A DNA stretch of 64,000 nucleotides from Neodontobutis hainanensis. Taxonomy: Eukaryota > Chordata > Actinopteri > Gobiiformes > Odontobutidae. Positions 40,801 through 55,800 of the stretch are shown piece after piece (the first letter of the stretch is position 1; each line of letters starts with the position of its first letter). The translations under genes were made by a program, and so were the position numbers. Location: positions 601,001-665,000 of the forward strand of contig JALDNG010000094.1 of NCBI GenBank assembly GCA_024349245.1, given 5' to 3'. The notes under the pieces are model-generated. The model saw nothing but the letters and a program-made list of their open reading frames with translations. It was not told the origin of the DNA and ran no database searches.

Positions 40801-43800
40801 GAACAAAGAGCAGAAAAATTTGATTTGCAAACTGTGTCATGCAAATGTAACCGTTAGCCACGGTAGCACAAGTAACTTGTTTTATCATCTAAAGATGAAG
40901 CATGTCAAAGAATTTAATGAAAGCCAACAGATTTGCTCCACATCAGGAGTTCCGTCAACCTCTGGTGCTAAAAGCAAAAAACAATCTCAAGCTAGTTTGG
41001 CCGAATCATTTACCAGAGGCACTCTATATGACAAAACCTCACACAGATGGAAAGAAATAACGCAAGCCATTACAATTCATATCTGTAAAGACATGTCACC
41101 AGTTTAAACAGTGGAAAAGAAGGGATTTCATGATATGATCAAAACGCTTGATCCGAGATATGTAATGCCGAGCCGCAAGCACTTTAGTGAAGTAGAGTTG
41201 CTGCGATTAAATGGAGAATGCCAACAAAAAAAATGGAAGCGGAGCTTCGCGATGCTTTATACTTCAACAACAACTGATTTGTGGACAAGCCGAACTACAC
41301 AGCCATATATGAGCTTAACAATCCACTTCATCAAAGACTGGACATTGCGCAGTAGATGTCTGCAGACTTCCTATTTTCCCGAGGATCACACGGGAGAGAT
41401 GATAGCTCAAAGCTTAAAGGAAGTGCTTCAGTCAAGGGAATTGCGAGAGGATCATCAAGTCTGTGTCACAACTGATAATGCAACGAACAACAGCAAAGCG
41501 CTGCAACTAAATGACTGGACGCGGTTACAGTGTTTTGCTCATTGTCTTCATTTAGCCATTGGTAAGTTTCTAACAGAAATTAATAACAATAATAGTTTTA
41601 TAATTCTTTATGTCTTTTATTTTTGTTTTTATTTTATTATTTATACATCTTGTTATTAGGAAGTACCTATGTTATTAATCTTACTAATAAATCTTAATTA
41701 TAGAGATAAACATTTTATACAATTTTAAATGGATGCTACTTGTCTTGTGTAATTTATGAGCTATTGCTACATTATGTTTACACATTGCCCACTACCCTTT
41801 TAATCTATTTATACAGAGAGAGGTGTAAAAGTGCCCCAAGTTGACCGTGCAATTGGGCTGTGCAAGAAAATTGTGAGTGCCTTCTCAAACACTTGGAAAA
41901 GACAGCGTGAACTGGCCATAGCTCAGGTGCAGCTAGGCTTGCCTGCTCACAAGCTTTTTCACTGAGAGTTCAACAAGATGGGGATCCAGGCAACAAATGA
42001 TCGAAAGGGTCATTGAGCAGGAAAAAGCCATTAACACAAGTCCTGCAAGTTGACAAAAAGACCAGACATTTGACTCTGACATGGCAAGACATGAATGTTC
42101 TTGAATCTGTAAATAAGGCATTATGCCCACTCGTAGAATTTATAGATGCCCTGTCTGGGGAACATTATGTAAGCGTTTCATACTTGTTTTACCCGTGTTT
42201 TATCTTTTTAATGAACAGGTTCTTAAGCCACAGGATGATGACACGCAGCTCACCAGGGACATTAAGGTGAACATTCTTGACTATTTAAATGAAAAATATG
42301 CAGATGAATCTACCCAGGAGCTGCTAGACATGGCTTCCCTTCTCGACCCTCGCTTCAAAACCACATACATAAATGCAGAACGAGTGGACTACATGAAGAC
42401 CAGAGCTGCAGCAGAGATGGAGAGTCTTGCAGCTGATCCTAAAAAGCCTGTCGAGGGAGTCTCAGTGCCACTAGCTGAAGATGCTGGAGAAAATTCAGAA
42501 TGTCCTGCTAAAAAACAGAAGAAAAGTTTGGGAAGCTTCTTCAAAATTGCTTCACGCCAACGGCAAGCTGTCCCCCAATCAGAAAGGGAGTCCATTGAAA
42601 TGGAACTTAACAGCTAATTACAGGCAATTGAAGTGGATGGTGAGCCCAACCGCCTGGAATGGTGGAGGCAGCACAAGGCAAATTTTCCACGTGTGGCCGG
42701 GCTGGCAAAAAAAATATCTGTGCATTTATTGATTCAATTTATTAAAGTGTTTACATTTATTTGATTATTTTTTTTTATGTTTCAAAAAGACTTAAAATTT
42801 CTTTTGCTCAGGAAGTATTTATAGTTGTCGTTTCTTTTTTTTTTTTTTACATTTTTATACTTTATACAAAATTTGTTTTATGTTACTGAAGTTTTATTTA
42901 TTTCAATGCTCCGTAGTATAAGTATTAATAATCTGTTCTGATATTAATAAAAAGTCAGTTCTCTTTAAACTACACACGTGGCCTATTTATTGTTATGGTG
43001 AGGTTGATCTAAAAGTTCACTCATTCACTACTAATGCTCTAAATAAAAGAAAAATTAATAAAATAAGATGAGAAAGCCTCATCTTTATTTTTAAAGTGGT
43101 ATTTACTATATTAAGCAAGTCCCTTTTCTTGATTTAACTGAAAAATATTATTCCCTGATATAAACCGCTACTGTGAAATAAAGTAACTTAGTCCGTGAGA
43201 TAAATTTTTGGTCATTCTGCCCACCCCTAGAATAAGCATTGCTCCACGAAGCCTTCTGCCTCTTCCTGATCACTTTAAACTTAACAGGAGCAATGGTGTC
43301 TATAACATTTAAAACACTTGAAGTATAACAATTCAACAAATCATCAACTTGACCTGATGAGGCATTTTCAAACCTGACCTCCTCCACAAACTGTGCTTGT
43401 TTTAATATTAATGTGCCTCTTCTGAACAACAGTAGGTCCAGCAGTAACTTTTGGAATTATGGACAGATAGAAATAGACACAAGAATGTGACATCTGAAAT
43501 ATGAACACCCTTTGGAATGACCAGGTCCAGAGTGTGACCTCTGTTATGAGTCGGCTCATTAACATGCTGAAAGACCAAAGGATCAAGAATAGTAGAAAGT
43601 TCTTTGGCATTTCTGTCACAAACATTATCCACATGCACATTAAAATCACCTGATATGACTATTTGTTCAAATTCTTTACCGAAAGCATTTCAGTAAACTC
43701 ATCAATAAAATCATGACCATGTAGGGGTGGTTTGTTAAGAACTACATATGAAATGGATGGAGAAAACCTCAACTCCATTTTACATGACAAATACTCAAAT

Positions 43801-46800
43801 GATGAAAACTCCCCATGTGATAGTTTCTGTATAAGAATATTATCCCTAAGAAAGGCACAAACCCTGTTTTCCTGCATTTTGGATAAAAATGTGAAATTTG
43901 ATGGGGTGGATTCAATAAGGACTGCATTTCCAGTCTTGCTGTCTAACCATGTTTCTGTTAAAACATGAAATCAAGCTTATTTGAAGCTTTAAATTTATTA
44001 ATTAAAAAATATTTTTTTTACCAAAGACCTGACATTGAACGGAGCAAGTTTCAAGTCTGTTTGAGCAGGACCAGACTTTATCTGTTTGCAGGGGATTTGA
44101 ATAAGATTTGTTTATTTAAACAAACTAACTTTTATTCTCTTCTCCAATCTGCAACTTTTGACTTTTAGCTATGGAGCTGGGGGGGAGTGCTCTCTCCCAG
44201 GGCCTCAGATTGATAAGTGGTTTATTATGACAAAAAGTCCTGGAACAGCAGAGGCCCTCAGTGTCCTAATCACTGATGGTAGCCTTGAAGCAAGTCAAGG
44301 CTTTTGGAACTGGTCTGGGAGGAGGCGGAGGGGGTCTGACAAAGGTGCATTGGACTCTAGGTACTGAAGAAGTGGTGCTCCTGGGTGGTTTTGGGGGTGG
44401 TGTTTTAAGGATGATGACAGTACCCGTGACCTGTTACGTTAGTTGTAAGAGGTATCATCTTAATTCCACATTTTACCAAAATTGCCAGGTGATCTGGAAA
44501 TCCCATTCGTGAATCTGGGGATTGGACAGAGATGGTGAGGTCCGCAGAAGATGTTGATGTTACTGGAGGGGTCCAGGGTCCATTTTAGTGGTGGAGGTGT
44601 TGGTGGTGGTCCAGTGGAGGATCCTTGGCTGGTGATGCAGGAGTGCTTTTTTCATTCAGTGGCTGATCGCTTCTCAGAGGGCCTTTTCATTGTTCAAGAT
44701 GGTGCCCAGAACCATTTTGATGTCTCAGGGAGTGCAGGAGATTATCCTTTAGTCTCCTGACCCCACCTCTGTTCAGGTGTGGCTTCTTCCTTTGAACAGG
44801 TCGTCAAAATCAATATCAATATGTTAATCCGTCCATCCATCTTCTTCCACCTATCCGGGGTTGGGTTGCAAGGGCAGCAGTCTAAGCAGAGACGCCCATC
44901 TTCCCCCACTCCCCAGACACTTTCTCCAGCACCTCAGAGGGAATATCAAGGCGTTCCCAGACCAGCTGAGAGACATAGTTCCTTCAGCGTTTCCCAGGTC
45001 TTCCCCGGAGCATCCTCCCAGTGGGACATGCCTGGAATATCTCCCCAGGGAGGCATCTAGGAGGCATCTGGATCATGGGGAGAAAAGTCCTTCAAAGTCC
45101 TCCAGTCTCCATCTTGCGTGTCTGATGGCTGTCAATTAATCACTGCAGGTCCCAGGTCCTGCCCTTGGTTTGTCTCTGCTGGGCTCTGCCCACTTTTCCT
45201 GCATTTTTCATATATTATCAGTAGGTAGAGTTAGGTGCTGACCAGGGGTTTAGTTACACTTTAAGTATTTTGGGCTAGCCATAGATGCAGGGGGTGGCAT
45301 TCCCAGGATACTGCCTGTGGTACAGAGGCGATCAATGACTTGGTCTTTCTCCAGCCTCTCCAGACAGTCTAACTTTCTTCTTGTAGTCACTTTTTGGATC
45401 TTTTCTCAGTGTCTCATAGGTGGTGGTTTTCACTAAGCAGGCTATTAATACTGGTCTTGTAGTCAGCATCTTCCTTTGTCTGCTGGTAGAATGGTGATGC
45501 TGTAATCCTTCTCCAGGGCTGTCAGAGCATTCCTTTGCTCCATGGTGATATTGGAGGGGGGTGGTTTAGCACTGGCCAGAGCAGTTTGTTTTTTCATATG
45601 GCTCATTCTGTGGCTGAATGATGACTACTGTAGGAATTTGCTTTTTTGCAACTGAGAAAGTAAGCCCTTTTGAAATGACTCATTATCAGTTTGCTGCTGA
45701 TAAAAATATATGCATTTTTTTTACTGTTTCCATTAAAAGACCATAGCTTTCTTATCTTATAAAGTCCATCTGTGTTCATGGAGCTGTCCAGTTTATTGTC
45801 CAGATGCAATCGCAGGTGTTTATAAGTGGAGACTATTTCAATATCTTTTCCACTGATGGTCACAGTTTGAATTGGAGGGGTGTATTGCACCTGAAGTCAA
45901 TGACCATCTTGTTAGTTTTGGAAATGTTGTATTCTTGGCTCTATATATAAAAGGTCTCTATGAGGCTCCTTTATTCCTCTTCCTATCCATCTTTGACACA
46001 AACCACTATTCAGTCATCAGAGTATTTCTGAATGTGACAGGACTCAATTATAACTAAAATATGCAGTGTATAACATAAAGAGGACTGGAACAAGAACCGT
46101 ACCTTGAGGAACCCCTGTGCTACTAATGACTCCAACGTAATTTAATACCAACTTACAGGAAAATCGCATTAAGACTGATGTTGATTTGTATGATAACACA
46201 TTTGATTGTCACAGACATAAACGGTGTTAGGTGAAATATCTAAGTGCAGGAAGAGTAAACGGTTTACTATTGGTGCAGCTGTACAGGCCCTTCCCCATTT
46301 TTTGGTTGTGAACACTTCAGCTCAGTGTAAACTTTGAGTGAGCCTAATGGACCCTCTGCTCCAGAAATCTGTTTGTGTTTCAGATGTGGAGCTTTCATCA
46401 TCATGTTTGGTCCAACACAGTCATTTAGTGGTTGTGATTATTAATTAATTAATACACCCTTGATTTAAAAAATATATATATTATTTGCTTTGTAGTTTGT
46501 AATTAATCGCATAACAATATTTGCTCCAAAAGCAATTTTTCTTCCTTTAAATGGATTTTAGTGTAGCGGTTTCTGTGCTTGGTAAAATAAAAATGCATAT
46601 ATAAAATAATCACAATGTGATGATTTTTATTCTATTATCAACCAGGCTTGTACAAAAACAGAATTTAATAAATACAAATACAATTACCAAGAGTTTTGTT
46701 TAATTAAAAAAAAAATAACTATGACAAAGCCACATAATTGATATTTTACTCATTGTATGTTTTTTCCTATCTCAGATTGTCCACCAATCAAAATGTAAAC

Positions 46801-49800
46801 AGTTCATTCTGTGCTGGCTCTCCTAAAAAGTACCAGCTGTGTCCAAACCAGGTGAGATTTCTGTGAATTGTTATATTATTCCAGTCCTTCCTTCACGTCA
46901 TTGCTCTGCTGCTCCATACACTAGTTTGTGTTTTTTTTTTTTTTCCTAGCCCTGTGCAAGCCCCAGTGTAAGCTTCAAACAGCACCAGTGTTCACAGTTC
47001 AACTCTAAAGCTTTTGGTAGAAGATACTTTCAGTGGATTCCACTATATCCAGGTAAAAAGGTTTTAACCTTCAGTAGCTCAAGGCATCAGTTATTTAAAA
47101 AAATAATTACCCATAGACTTTTATAGGCCACTAATAAGTAAAACATTGAAAGGTTTGCTAATACACTGCAAGACAGTGCATTGGTCAAAATCATAAATTG
47201 TAAAAATCATCATTATGACAATCTAATAAATAATGTTGACTTAGAGCCTTAAATCAACCTATAGTGCAATGAAATAAAAACTTCAAAACGTTCTGGTATA
47301 TACCTTAGATTTTGTCCTGGTTTAGCTGTGGTTTAGTCTTAGATAAGTTCCGGTTTTGACCTGTGAAAGCTTGTTCAGAGCGTTTCTCTACAACATATTT
47401 AAATTCAATTGAACTTTTTAAATTCATCTCAATTTTATTCATCCCCAAGGAGAAATTCAGTTAATGGATTTATATTAATTAAAAAGTTTACATTTATTTG
47501 ATTCAGACTTCCTTTTCCATATAAGAATTGACTATAGCGTGTTATTACAGTCGGGAAGAAGGAGTTATTGTGGTTTTCTGTCCTCAAATGTCCTCAGGCT
47601 GCTCTTTGTTGTTAAAAAGCCTAATGCAGGGAATGGTCCATGTTGTTCACTATAGCATCCATCCTATTGTGTTTCTCTTGCTCCACTGCTTCAACCAGAG
47701 TCTCCAAACTAATACCTATAGTTGAACCAGCCCTCTCTATTAGTTCCTCAAGTTGCCTGCCATTTCCTTTTATGAGACTGCCATCTAAACTGACTGCTGC
47801 ATAAAGAACTCCATTAGCCATTACTATGTCTATTTCATAAATCGAATATTTTCCCAATATTGTGTAGCCATACCTGGTACCATTAACTAACATAAGCTTA
47901 AATGTAGTCTGAATTTACACTGCATTAGTTTGTTAAGGCACTTGTTTAATTTGGCTCAGTTAGTCTCACTAAATTTTCCTTGTTGTTGACACAAAAGTAG
48001 TTCTGTCACGTAAACTTTAAAAGAGGATATTTAATTTAATTTTTTTGTGTGTCATCACATTTGTAGCTGATTACATCAGTATCTCCAATAAGCCCTGTGA
48101 CCTCCAGTGCACCACCATCAGCGGAGAGCGGCAGCTTCTAGTCCTAGCACATGACGGCACCTTCTGTCGGGACACCAAATATCATGGCGTCTGTATTGAG
48201 GGCACGTGTCAGGTAACAAAACCAAGTAGAACTTTTGAGAACTTATTTAATTTAGTACAGGTCAAATCAGTTTGTTTATAGATAACCTCTGAAACTGTTT
48301 ACCTTTCGACTGTGGTATGGAGTCCACTGCATAAACAATATAAGCATATAATTTAGAGGGCTGTCCAAATGATACAGAACGTTTATTGGGGTTTTTTGGT
48401 GTACTCCTTAGGTGTGTTTCAACTGGAACAATACGGGCTGCTTTAGCATGGTTATGTTTCCATTGCCAAATGGGCTCAGATGGATCCCCACAATATGTAC
48501 TGTACCCCAAAATGTGGAGCTAAACAGTCTAATGTTTACTGCAGCAAAATATGGCTAAACCTCCTGCCTCTAATTTGACTACACATTGGGATTTACTCTC
48601 TCTCATCTAAATTAATGGCAGCGCATCCAAGTTTGGAAAGTTTGACTCAGATATAATTAATATCTATATGTGTTAATCTTTTGTGATGTAACAGGTTACG
48701 TAGCAGACACCACTCTCTGGACACAGCACAGCTGAAACCTTAAACTTATTAGGGGTTACTGAACCAAACTGTGTAGTACTGACCCAATCTGTAAAGGGGC
48801 CTTTTGACAAAAGAAACACCTTTTTTAAAAGTGTGAACTGAATCATACTGTCCAGTTAGCTCTAAGCAGCTCCAATTGCTTCTTTGTCTGTGACCATGCG
48901 CAACACTTCTCCTCCAGCCTGTAGGTTGTGACGGGGAGCTGTACAGCACCAAGACTGTGGACAGATGTGGGGTTTGTGGAGGCAACGGGACGTCCTGCCA
49001 GCGCATTTCTGGATCCTACAGAAAGGCACTCACACAGTTAGGTAACACACACTCACACTCACACTCAGCAGTTTCAATACTACAGTACATTTAAGAACAA
49101 GAGAACTGTCTATGTCTCATGAAAAGTAAAAAAAATGTAGGCTAGCACGTGAAATTGAAATTAATAAGTATTTTGAATGTTTTTCATTTTTTAATGTCCT
49201 TAAATACAAAAGAATTCTCCATGTTGTAAATGTTAATGTTTTGTGATCAGGTTATGTATTTGTCACCAATATCCCGCCTGGAGCCACAGACATTCAGATC
49301 ATTGAACGACACAAAACAGAGAACATCCTGGGTGAGAACTTCCACTTCTTTAAGGTCAATACATTGAATAATAACTAAATATGTTATAAAGCCATACAAG
49401 TTGTATGTAGTATTCCATGTGTGTGCAAAAGAGTTAATTAAATGCCATATGCCGATTCTTTATTAAAAATTTAATGGCTTTTCATGGCATTTTATTACCA
49501 ATAATGATGATGGCCTAAGTCTTAGTTTTTTCTCTCAAACATTCTTTAATGCAACGTTTGCTGTTCTTGTAGCACTGTCAGATGAAGCCGGTCATTTCTT
49601 TTTCAACGGAAACACTTTGTTTGACAACCCCCAAAACTTCCGTGTGGCAGGAACAGTGTTTAAATACAGACGTCCGAGCAGCGTGTTCTCTGAGGGTTTG
49701 GAGTACATCATAGCTCAAGGGCCCACACTGCAGGGACTAAACGTTATGGTAATGCTCTCTACATATATTATAGGCATAGCATATAGGCTAGAACTGAGGG

Positions 49801-52800
49801 GGGTGCTTTTGAAATTGTAAAAGTTCATTCATCAATTCAACTCAAATTTTTGACAAATACAGTGCTTATAAGCACAATTTTTTTGTTTTTTGGCCATTTT
49901 TCAGAGAATATGAATGATAACACTAAAAAAATTTTCCAATCAGTGGTTTGGTAAAGCTATTTATTGTAAAACAACTGTGTTTATAATTTAAAAAAAGTAA
50001 TGACAACAGAAACTTCCCAAATGATCATGATCAAAAGTTTACATACCCTTGTGATTTTGCTCTGATAACATGCACACAAGTTTAAATAGCTAAAGCTAAC
50101 CATCCTTACCTATGATCTGTTTGCTTGTAATGAGTGTATGTGGGTGTGTATAAAAGGTCAGTAAGTTTCTGGGCTTCTGACAGACCCTTGCATCTTTCAT
50201 CCAGGGCAGCACTTACATTTCTGTATTCTGAGTCATAGGGAAAGCAAAATAATTGTCATTGGATCTGTGGGAAAAGATAATTGAACTGAATAAAACAGAA
50301 AAGGAATATAAAAAGATATCCAAGGATTTAAGAATGCCGACGTTCAGCAGAGTTCAATCTCTAATGTGTTCAATCTCTAATTCAGAAGTGGAAAATTATG
50401 GATACTGGTCATGGACGACCAACAAAAAATTCAGCCACAAGTGCCAGAAAAATAGCAGTTTGGGATGCAAAAAAATACCTACAAATAACTTCAGCTGAAA
50501 TACAGGACTCTCTGAAAAAAAGTGGTGTGGCTGTTGAAAAATGGGCTGCATGGTTGAGAAGAAAGACATTACTACGCAAATGCCAGCATCCTGCTTACAA
50601 TATGCCAAACAGCACAGAGACATGCCTCAAAACTTCTGGAACAAAGTCATTTTGAGTGATGAGACAAAAATGTTACTTTTTGGTCACAACCATAAACGTT
50701 ACATTTGGAGAGGAGTCATCAAGGCCTATAATGGCCTATGATGGTACACCATTCCTACTGTGAAACATGGAGGTAGATTGCTGATGTTTTGGGAATATGT
50801 GAGCTACAAAGGTACAGTAAAAGATTAATGCATGTTATCAGAAAATACTGGAGGAAAATTTGCACTCATCAACTCGAAAGCTGCGCATGGGACGTACTTG
50901 AACGTTCCAACATGACAACAATCCAAAGCACAAGGCCAAGTCGACCTGCCATTGGCTACAGCAGCGAAGGTTCTGGACTGGCCTCAGTCTCCTGACCTTA
51001 ATATTATTGAGCCACTCTTGGGAGAACTCAAACGTGCAGTTCATGCAGGACAGCCCAAGAATTTACAGGAACTGAAGGCTTTTTGCCAAAAAGAATGGGT
51101 AGTTTGGCCATATGAGAAAATAAAGAGCCTCATCCACAACTACCAAAAAAGACTTTAAGCTGTCATTGATGTTAAAGGTGGCAATACATGGTATTAGAAA
51201 CTGGGTTATGTAACTTTTGATCAGGGTCATTTGGGTAGTTTCTGTTGTCATTATGATTTAAAAAGAGTAAACACAATTGTTTGACAAATAATGGCTTCAC
51301 CCAGCCACTAACTATAAGTGAAAGAAAAGTTTGTGTTATCATTCATCTCTCTGAAAAAATTGATTGGTAAAAACTAAACCAGGACTTCTTGAACTTTTTT
51401 GTTTGGTCACAATACTAATTTCACACTCTGAATTTGCACAGTGACAATTGATATTATGATTGGCAGTGGTTTCAAACACAGAAGCATCTCAGACTTCTAT
51501 TTTCTTTCCGAATTATCTTAGTATTATAACCTCAACGGAAAGCTACCCCACATCACCTACGAGTACACGGTCCCCCTCGCTTCACGTGAGCACGGTAACG
51601 CAGATGACATCACCACGGACCCCGCACACTCCCACGAGCTAACTAAAGATCTGGGAGTGGAGCAGAGGTTAATGAACCAAAGTCACCAGTTTAACATCAA
51701 ACTGGGATCCGATGACCAATCAAATGTCAAGCCACAGGAAGAGGAGGAGGAGCCAGAGGGGGAAGTAGGGATGTGGGAAATCAGGACACCTAGCCCTCCT
51801 CCACCTGCAGCCATGTTGGTCTACAGACCTGCAGACGTCACCAGCCACATTTTCAGTCATAATGATGTGGAGGAGCCTGGGCCCCCTGCCCCTGTTAACT
51901 ACAGTAAGTCTCTGGGAAATATAGCTAGAAATGAATGATAAAACGGTGTTCAGGAGATGTTTAGGCTCTTTGGGATTTTATGGTCTGAAAGAGTAAGTGC
52001 CTAAAATAAATTTGGTGTGGCTATCTAGATTTTTTGAAATGCAGAGTTTAGAAAGCTTGCAGTAAACCAGCAACAATACTCCAATGTTGTTTGCAGGAGT
52101 AACTGTTTTTTCAAATACATATTTTGTTGTACATTATGTTATGTAGGTATGAAGGTAAAGACACGATCTCAAAAAGAAGGGCATTCCTTTGGGGAAACCA
52201 ATGTCTCAATCTTGGCCAGAAGGCCTGGTGGTTTGATAGGGGAGTAAAGGAAGCAATCTTTGTTAAAATGGAAAAAGCCCCCTCTGAACAGGAGGTGGTC
52301 TCTTTCCTCCATTTACAAACAGTTTCTTTCCAAAAGGGCAATAACACCTGAATGGAGTTCTGATGACGTCCACAGGAGCATAACAACTCCCCCACCACCA
52401 CTCACTCTGCCCATTCAACTCTTAACAACAGTGAAACCAAACTTAAGCTTTCATCTGCTCTTGTCCAATTAGTAGTAGTTTCAAAACTAAACTCCGCTCT
52501 CTTACCAGTTGAACTCAGAATTAACAAAGTTCCTTGGATGAGGGAGAAAATGTCTTCACCTTTAAACTTGGAATGTAACGATTAACCGTGAGCCGGTTAA
52601 AAATCAATTAACATATCTGACATTTTAAGTCGGTTGAGATTGAATTGCATCGCAATTCATGTTTTGAACAACAAGGATGGCTCTGTTTACTGCAAACTGG
52701 CCTTAAAAAAGTTGTTGGAAACCGTTTCTAGCGTGGCGGCTTCAAGTGTGGATGTTGATATTGAGGAAGTCTCATCCTCATTCAAATCAGGGACGTGGCG

Positions 52801-55800
52801 GCATAAATAAATACACTTTAGCAAAAGATTTGCAGACTGTTTCTGGGCCAAGTCAGCTCCACGCACTTAACGAGCTGGACTTGACGAGCACGCAACAAAA
52901 ACAGGGCTGATCTTTCTCCAAAACAGACGAAAAGTCACATAAATGTCCCGTCACCGGCAGAGAACAGAGAGAATGTGAGCAGAAGTCTGTGTTGGCAAAA
53001 AGCCTAAAGTTTAAACAGAGGCTGTTGTCCCGAGTCTGATCCATCTTTGAGCCATAAGTTATTATTTCATAACACAGTCAGACCCGTCTTAAACTAAGTG
53101 TTCACCTGTTTGAGGCCCTTGTCACAGAGATGTAATAAAGGTTCCGAGTGGATCATGTGCTGCCTTCTGTGAGTCTCTGCTGCAGCCACTGAGAGTAAAG
53201 ACCAGGGGTCTCCCACTTAAGGTCCGTGGACCAAATCCGGTCCTTTGTGAAGTACTTCTGGTCCTTACATTAATTATTACTGTTATTACTATTTTGTTAT
53301 TATTAATAAATAATAGGTGTAAATGCATAAAAAGGTAACAGTTAAACAAATGAGTTGTTTTGATAAAGTTCTACTGTTTTAGGGAAACGCACAAGACCAG
53401 TGTTTATTATTGTTTTAGATCCAAGGTTATTATTTTAACAAAAAACTAACAAAATAACAAAAATTAGGTGAGGAAAAAACATTGTTTTCGTCTTTGTCAA
53501 TGCTTCTCAAATACAGTATATCCATTTAGAGTTGACAGGATCCAAACCAGAAATCCAAAAAAGAAATTCTGACATTCCACTTCAAATTGAACACAGTCTG
53601 TTCCCCACGACTCAGGCTGTTTTCACACATGTTGGCACGCACCGGCCTTTAAGCGCACTAGATCACATTCTATCATTTTTCAGTTAGTTTGGTTCATGTT
53701 CACAAGTGTGCTTTTTACCGCACCCCAAACACACTGACCCCCAGTGACCTCCCCCACACACACATGTTTCCAAGACTGACGTGAAGAGCTTGATAAAAAA
53801 ATTGATTTAAACAAAGCATATCTTTTGACCCTGGCCAACTGTTTTTATATAATTTGTTAATGTAACTCTAGAAAGCTTTTGTATTCACACAGACCCAAAC
53901 GGAAAAGGCTTCAAATGTTCCTTTGGGCTAAACAGTGCAAGTGTGAAAATAGCCTCAGTCGACTGGCATCATGGCAATACCGAAAGTCAGGGGAAAACGG
54001 CAGAGGCCTCTTTGGGATTACTTTGAATATGACTGTGTCAGATAAAAGATTGTGTCTTGCAGTGGAAGGTGGTAAAATATGAGTACAATTTATTAAAGGG
54101 AAAAATCTTACTAATTTGAAAGTACATTTGAGAAGCGTGCACAAGGTGTCTAACCTAGCTTACCTTAATAAGTTAATGGAGAACACCAAGCCATCCCCCC
54201 TGAAATAGAAGCTCTAACCCAGGGACAGGCCAGGGCAGCATGATGGAGAAAACCGTAGGTCAGAGAACACTACAGAAGTACTTTCACCGCTGACCCGATA
54301 GCTGCTGGTTAGTAAATACTCAGGAACACACTTGAAAAGCTGTATTTGAAACAGCTGATTTATTAATGCAAGGGACTTTGGTTCTTTACAATGTTGGACA
54401 CGGCAGGGCGGCAATAGCTCAGTGGGTAGTGCGGTTGTACTTCAACCAGAAGGTACGGGGTTCGATTACCACTCTCCCCACAGTTCATACTGTCGTTGTG
54501 TCCTTGGGCAAGACACTTAATCCACCTTGCCTCCAGTGACTGTAACACTGGTAATTACTGTAGAACAATGTAAGTCGCTTTGGATAAAAGCGTCAGCTAA
54601 ATGAATAAATGTAAATGTAAATGTAAATGGACACAAGTCTATGTAAACTTAACATTGAAAAACTAACCACATCAGCGTCCAGCTGAGATGGAGCAGTAGC
54701 AGCAGCTTTATAACACTGTACAGTACTTTTTCAATATTGCCTCTGGCAAATAACTCTTGTACAAAAAAGACTAAAGCCATAACTAAAACTAATAAAAACT
54801 AAACTAAAACTAATCATTGGAGAAGCAACTTGGCAGCAGAAGCCTACAGAACTGGGTAAGTGTATTTGATTCTTGTCATTTTTGAGCTTAGAGCCGTGTT
54901 ATTGCTGAGAAACCGCTCTGTGCATTACTACGACTTTGTCACGTGGTGCCCTGGCGTTCACTCTCACCTGCTCGCCGCCTGGTTTGAGTTGTTTACGGCC
55001 TTTTGGAAGCGTGACCTGCTGAATTCAATTCTTGAATCAGACGGGTGTGAACCACCGCGTCAGCGGTCGCGGCAGCCCTAATCGCGTGAAGACCTAAGAG
55101 AGTAAAGACCATCGACTCTACCTGCACTCGACTCCACCGAGCAGGGCAGTATTGCACTTTTTTGTACCAATTGTTTGCACTTAAAACTTACTATTCATAC
55201 TTTACTCTCTACTTGTCTATTGTCTTTTCTGCTCCTCTTCAATGTGTTTTCAAATTCCTACTGTCATTTCTACACGGACATTTTCATCTGTTTTACGCAA
55301 AAGGAGATGCAACCATAACAATCTGCATGTTATATCACCATCCATAACTGCCTCTTCTACTTTCTGTGAACAAAGCTGATTTCATTACCGCTTTTGTTCA
55401 ACATTCTGGTCTTTCAGTTGTAGCACTTACAGAAACATGGATCAAACCAGAGGACTCTGCCACTCTCGCTGCCCTCTCCCATAATCACACTTTCTCCCAC
55501 AGTCCTCGCCTCACAGGAAGGGGTGGAGGGACAGGACTACTTATCCTTACTGAATGGAAGTTCAAACAGCTAGCACCCTCGTGTGACAACTGCTCCTTCG
55601 AGTTCCATGCTGTTACCATCACCCACCCTGTTAAAAGTCACTTTGTAGTTATCTATCGACCCCCAGGTCAGCTTGGACATTTCTTGGAGGAGTTGGACGT
55701 GCTTCTTTCATCCTTCCCTGAGGATGGTAGTCCTCTGTTGGTATTAGGAGACTTCAACATCCACTTTGAAAAGCCACAGGCTGCTAATTTCAAGAACCTG

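Noticed and set aside
40820..42617. Host ZBED gene
   Set aside because: Lies between hAT terminal repeats with TSDs and has stops, frameshifts and a truncated hATC domain.
54402..54475. tRNA gene
   Set aside because: tRNA-derived SINE head, bounded by a TSD and followed by a LINE-type tail.
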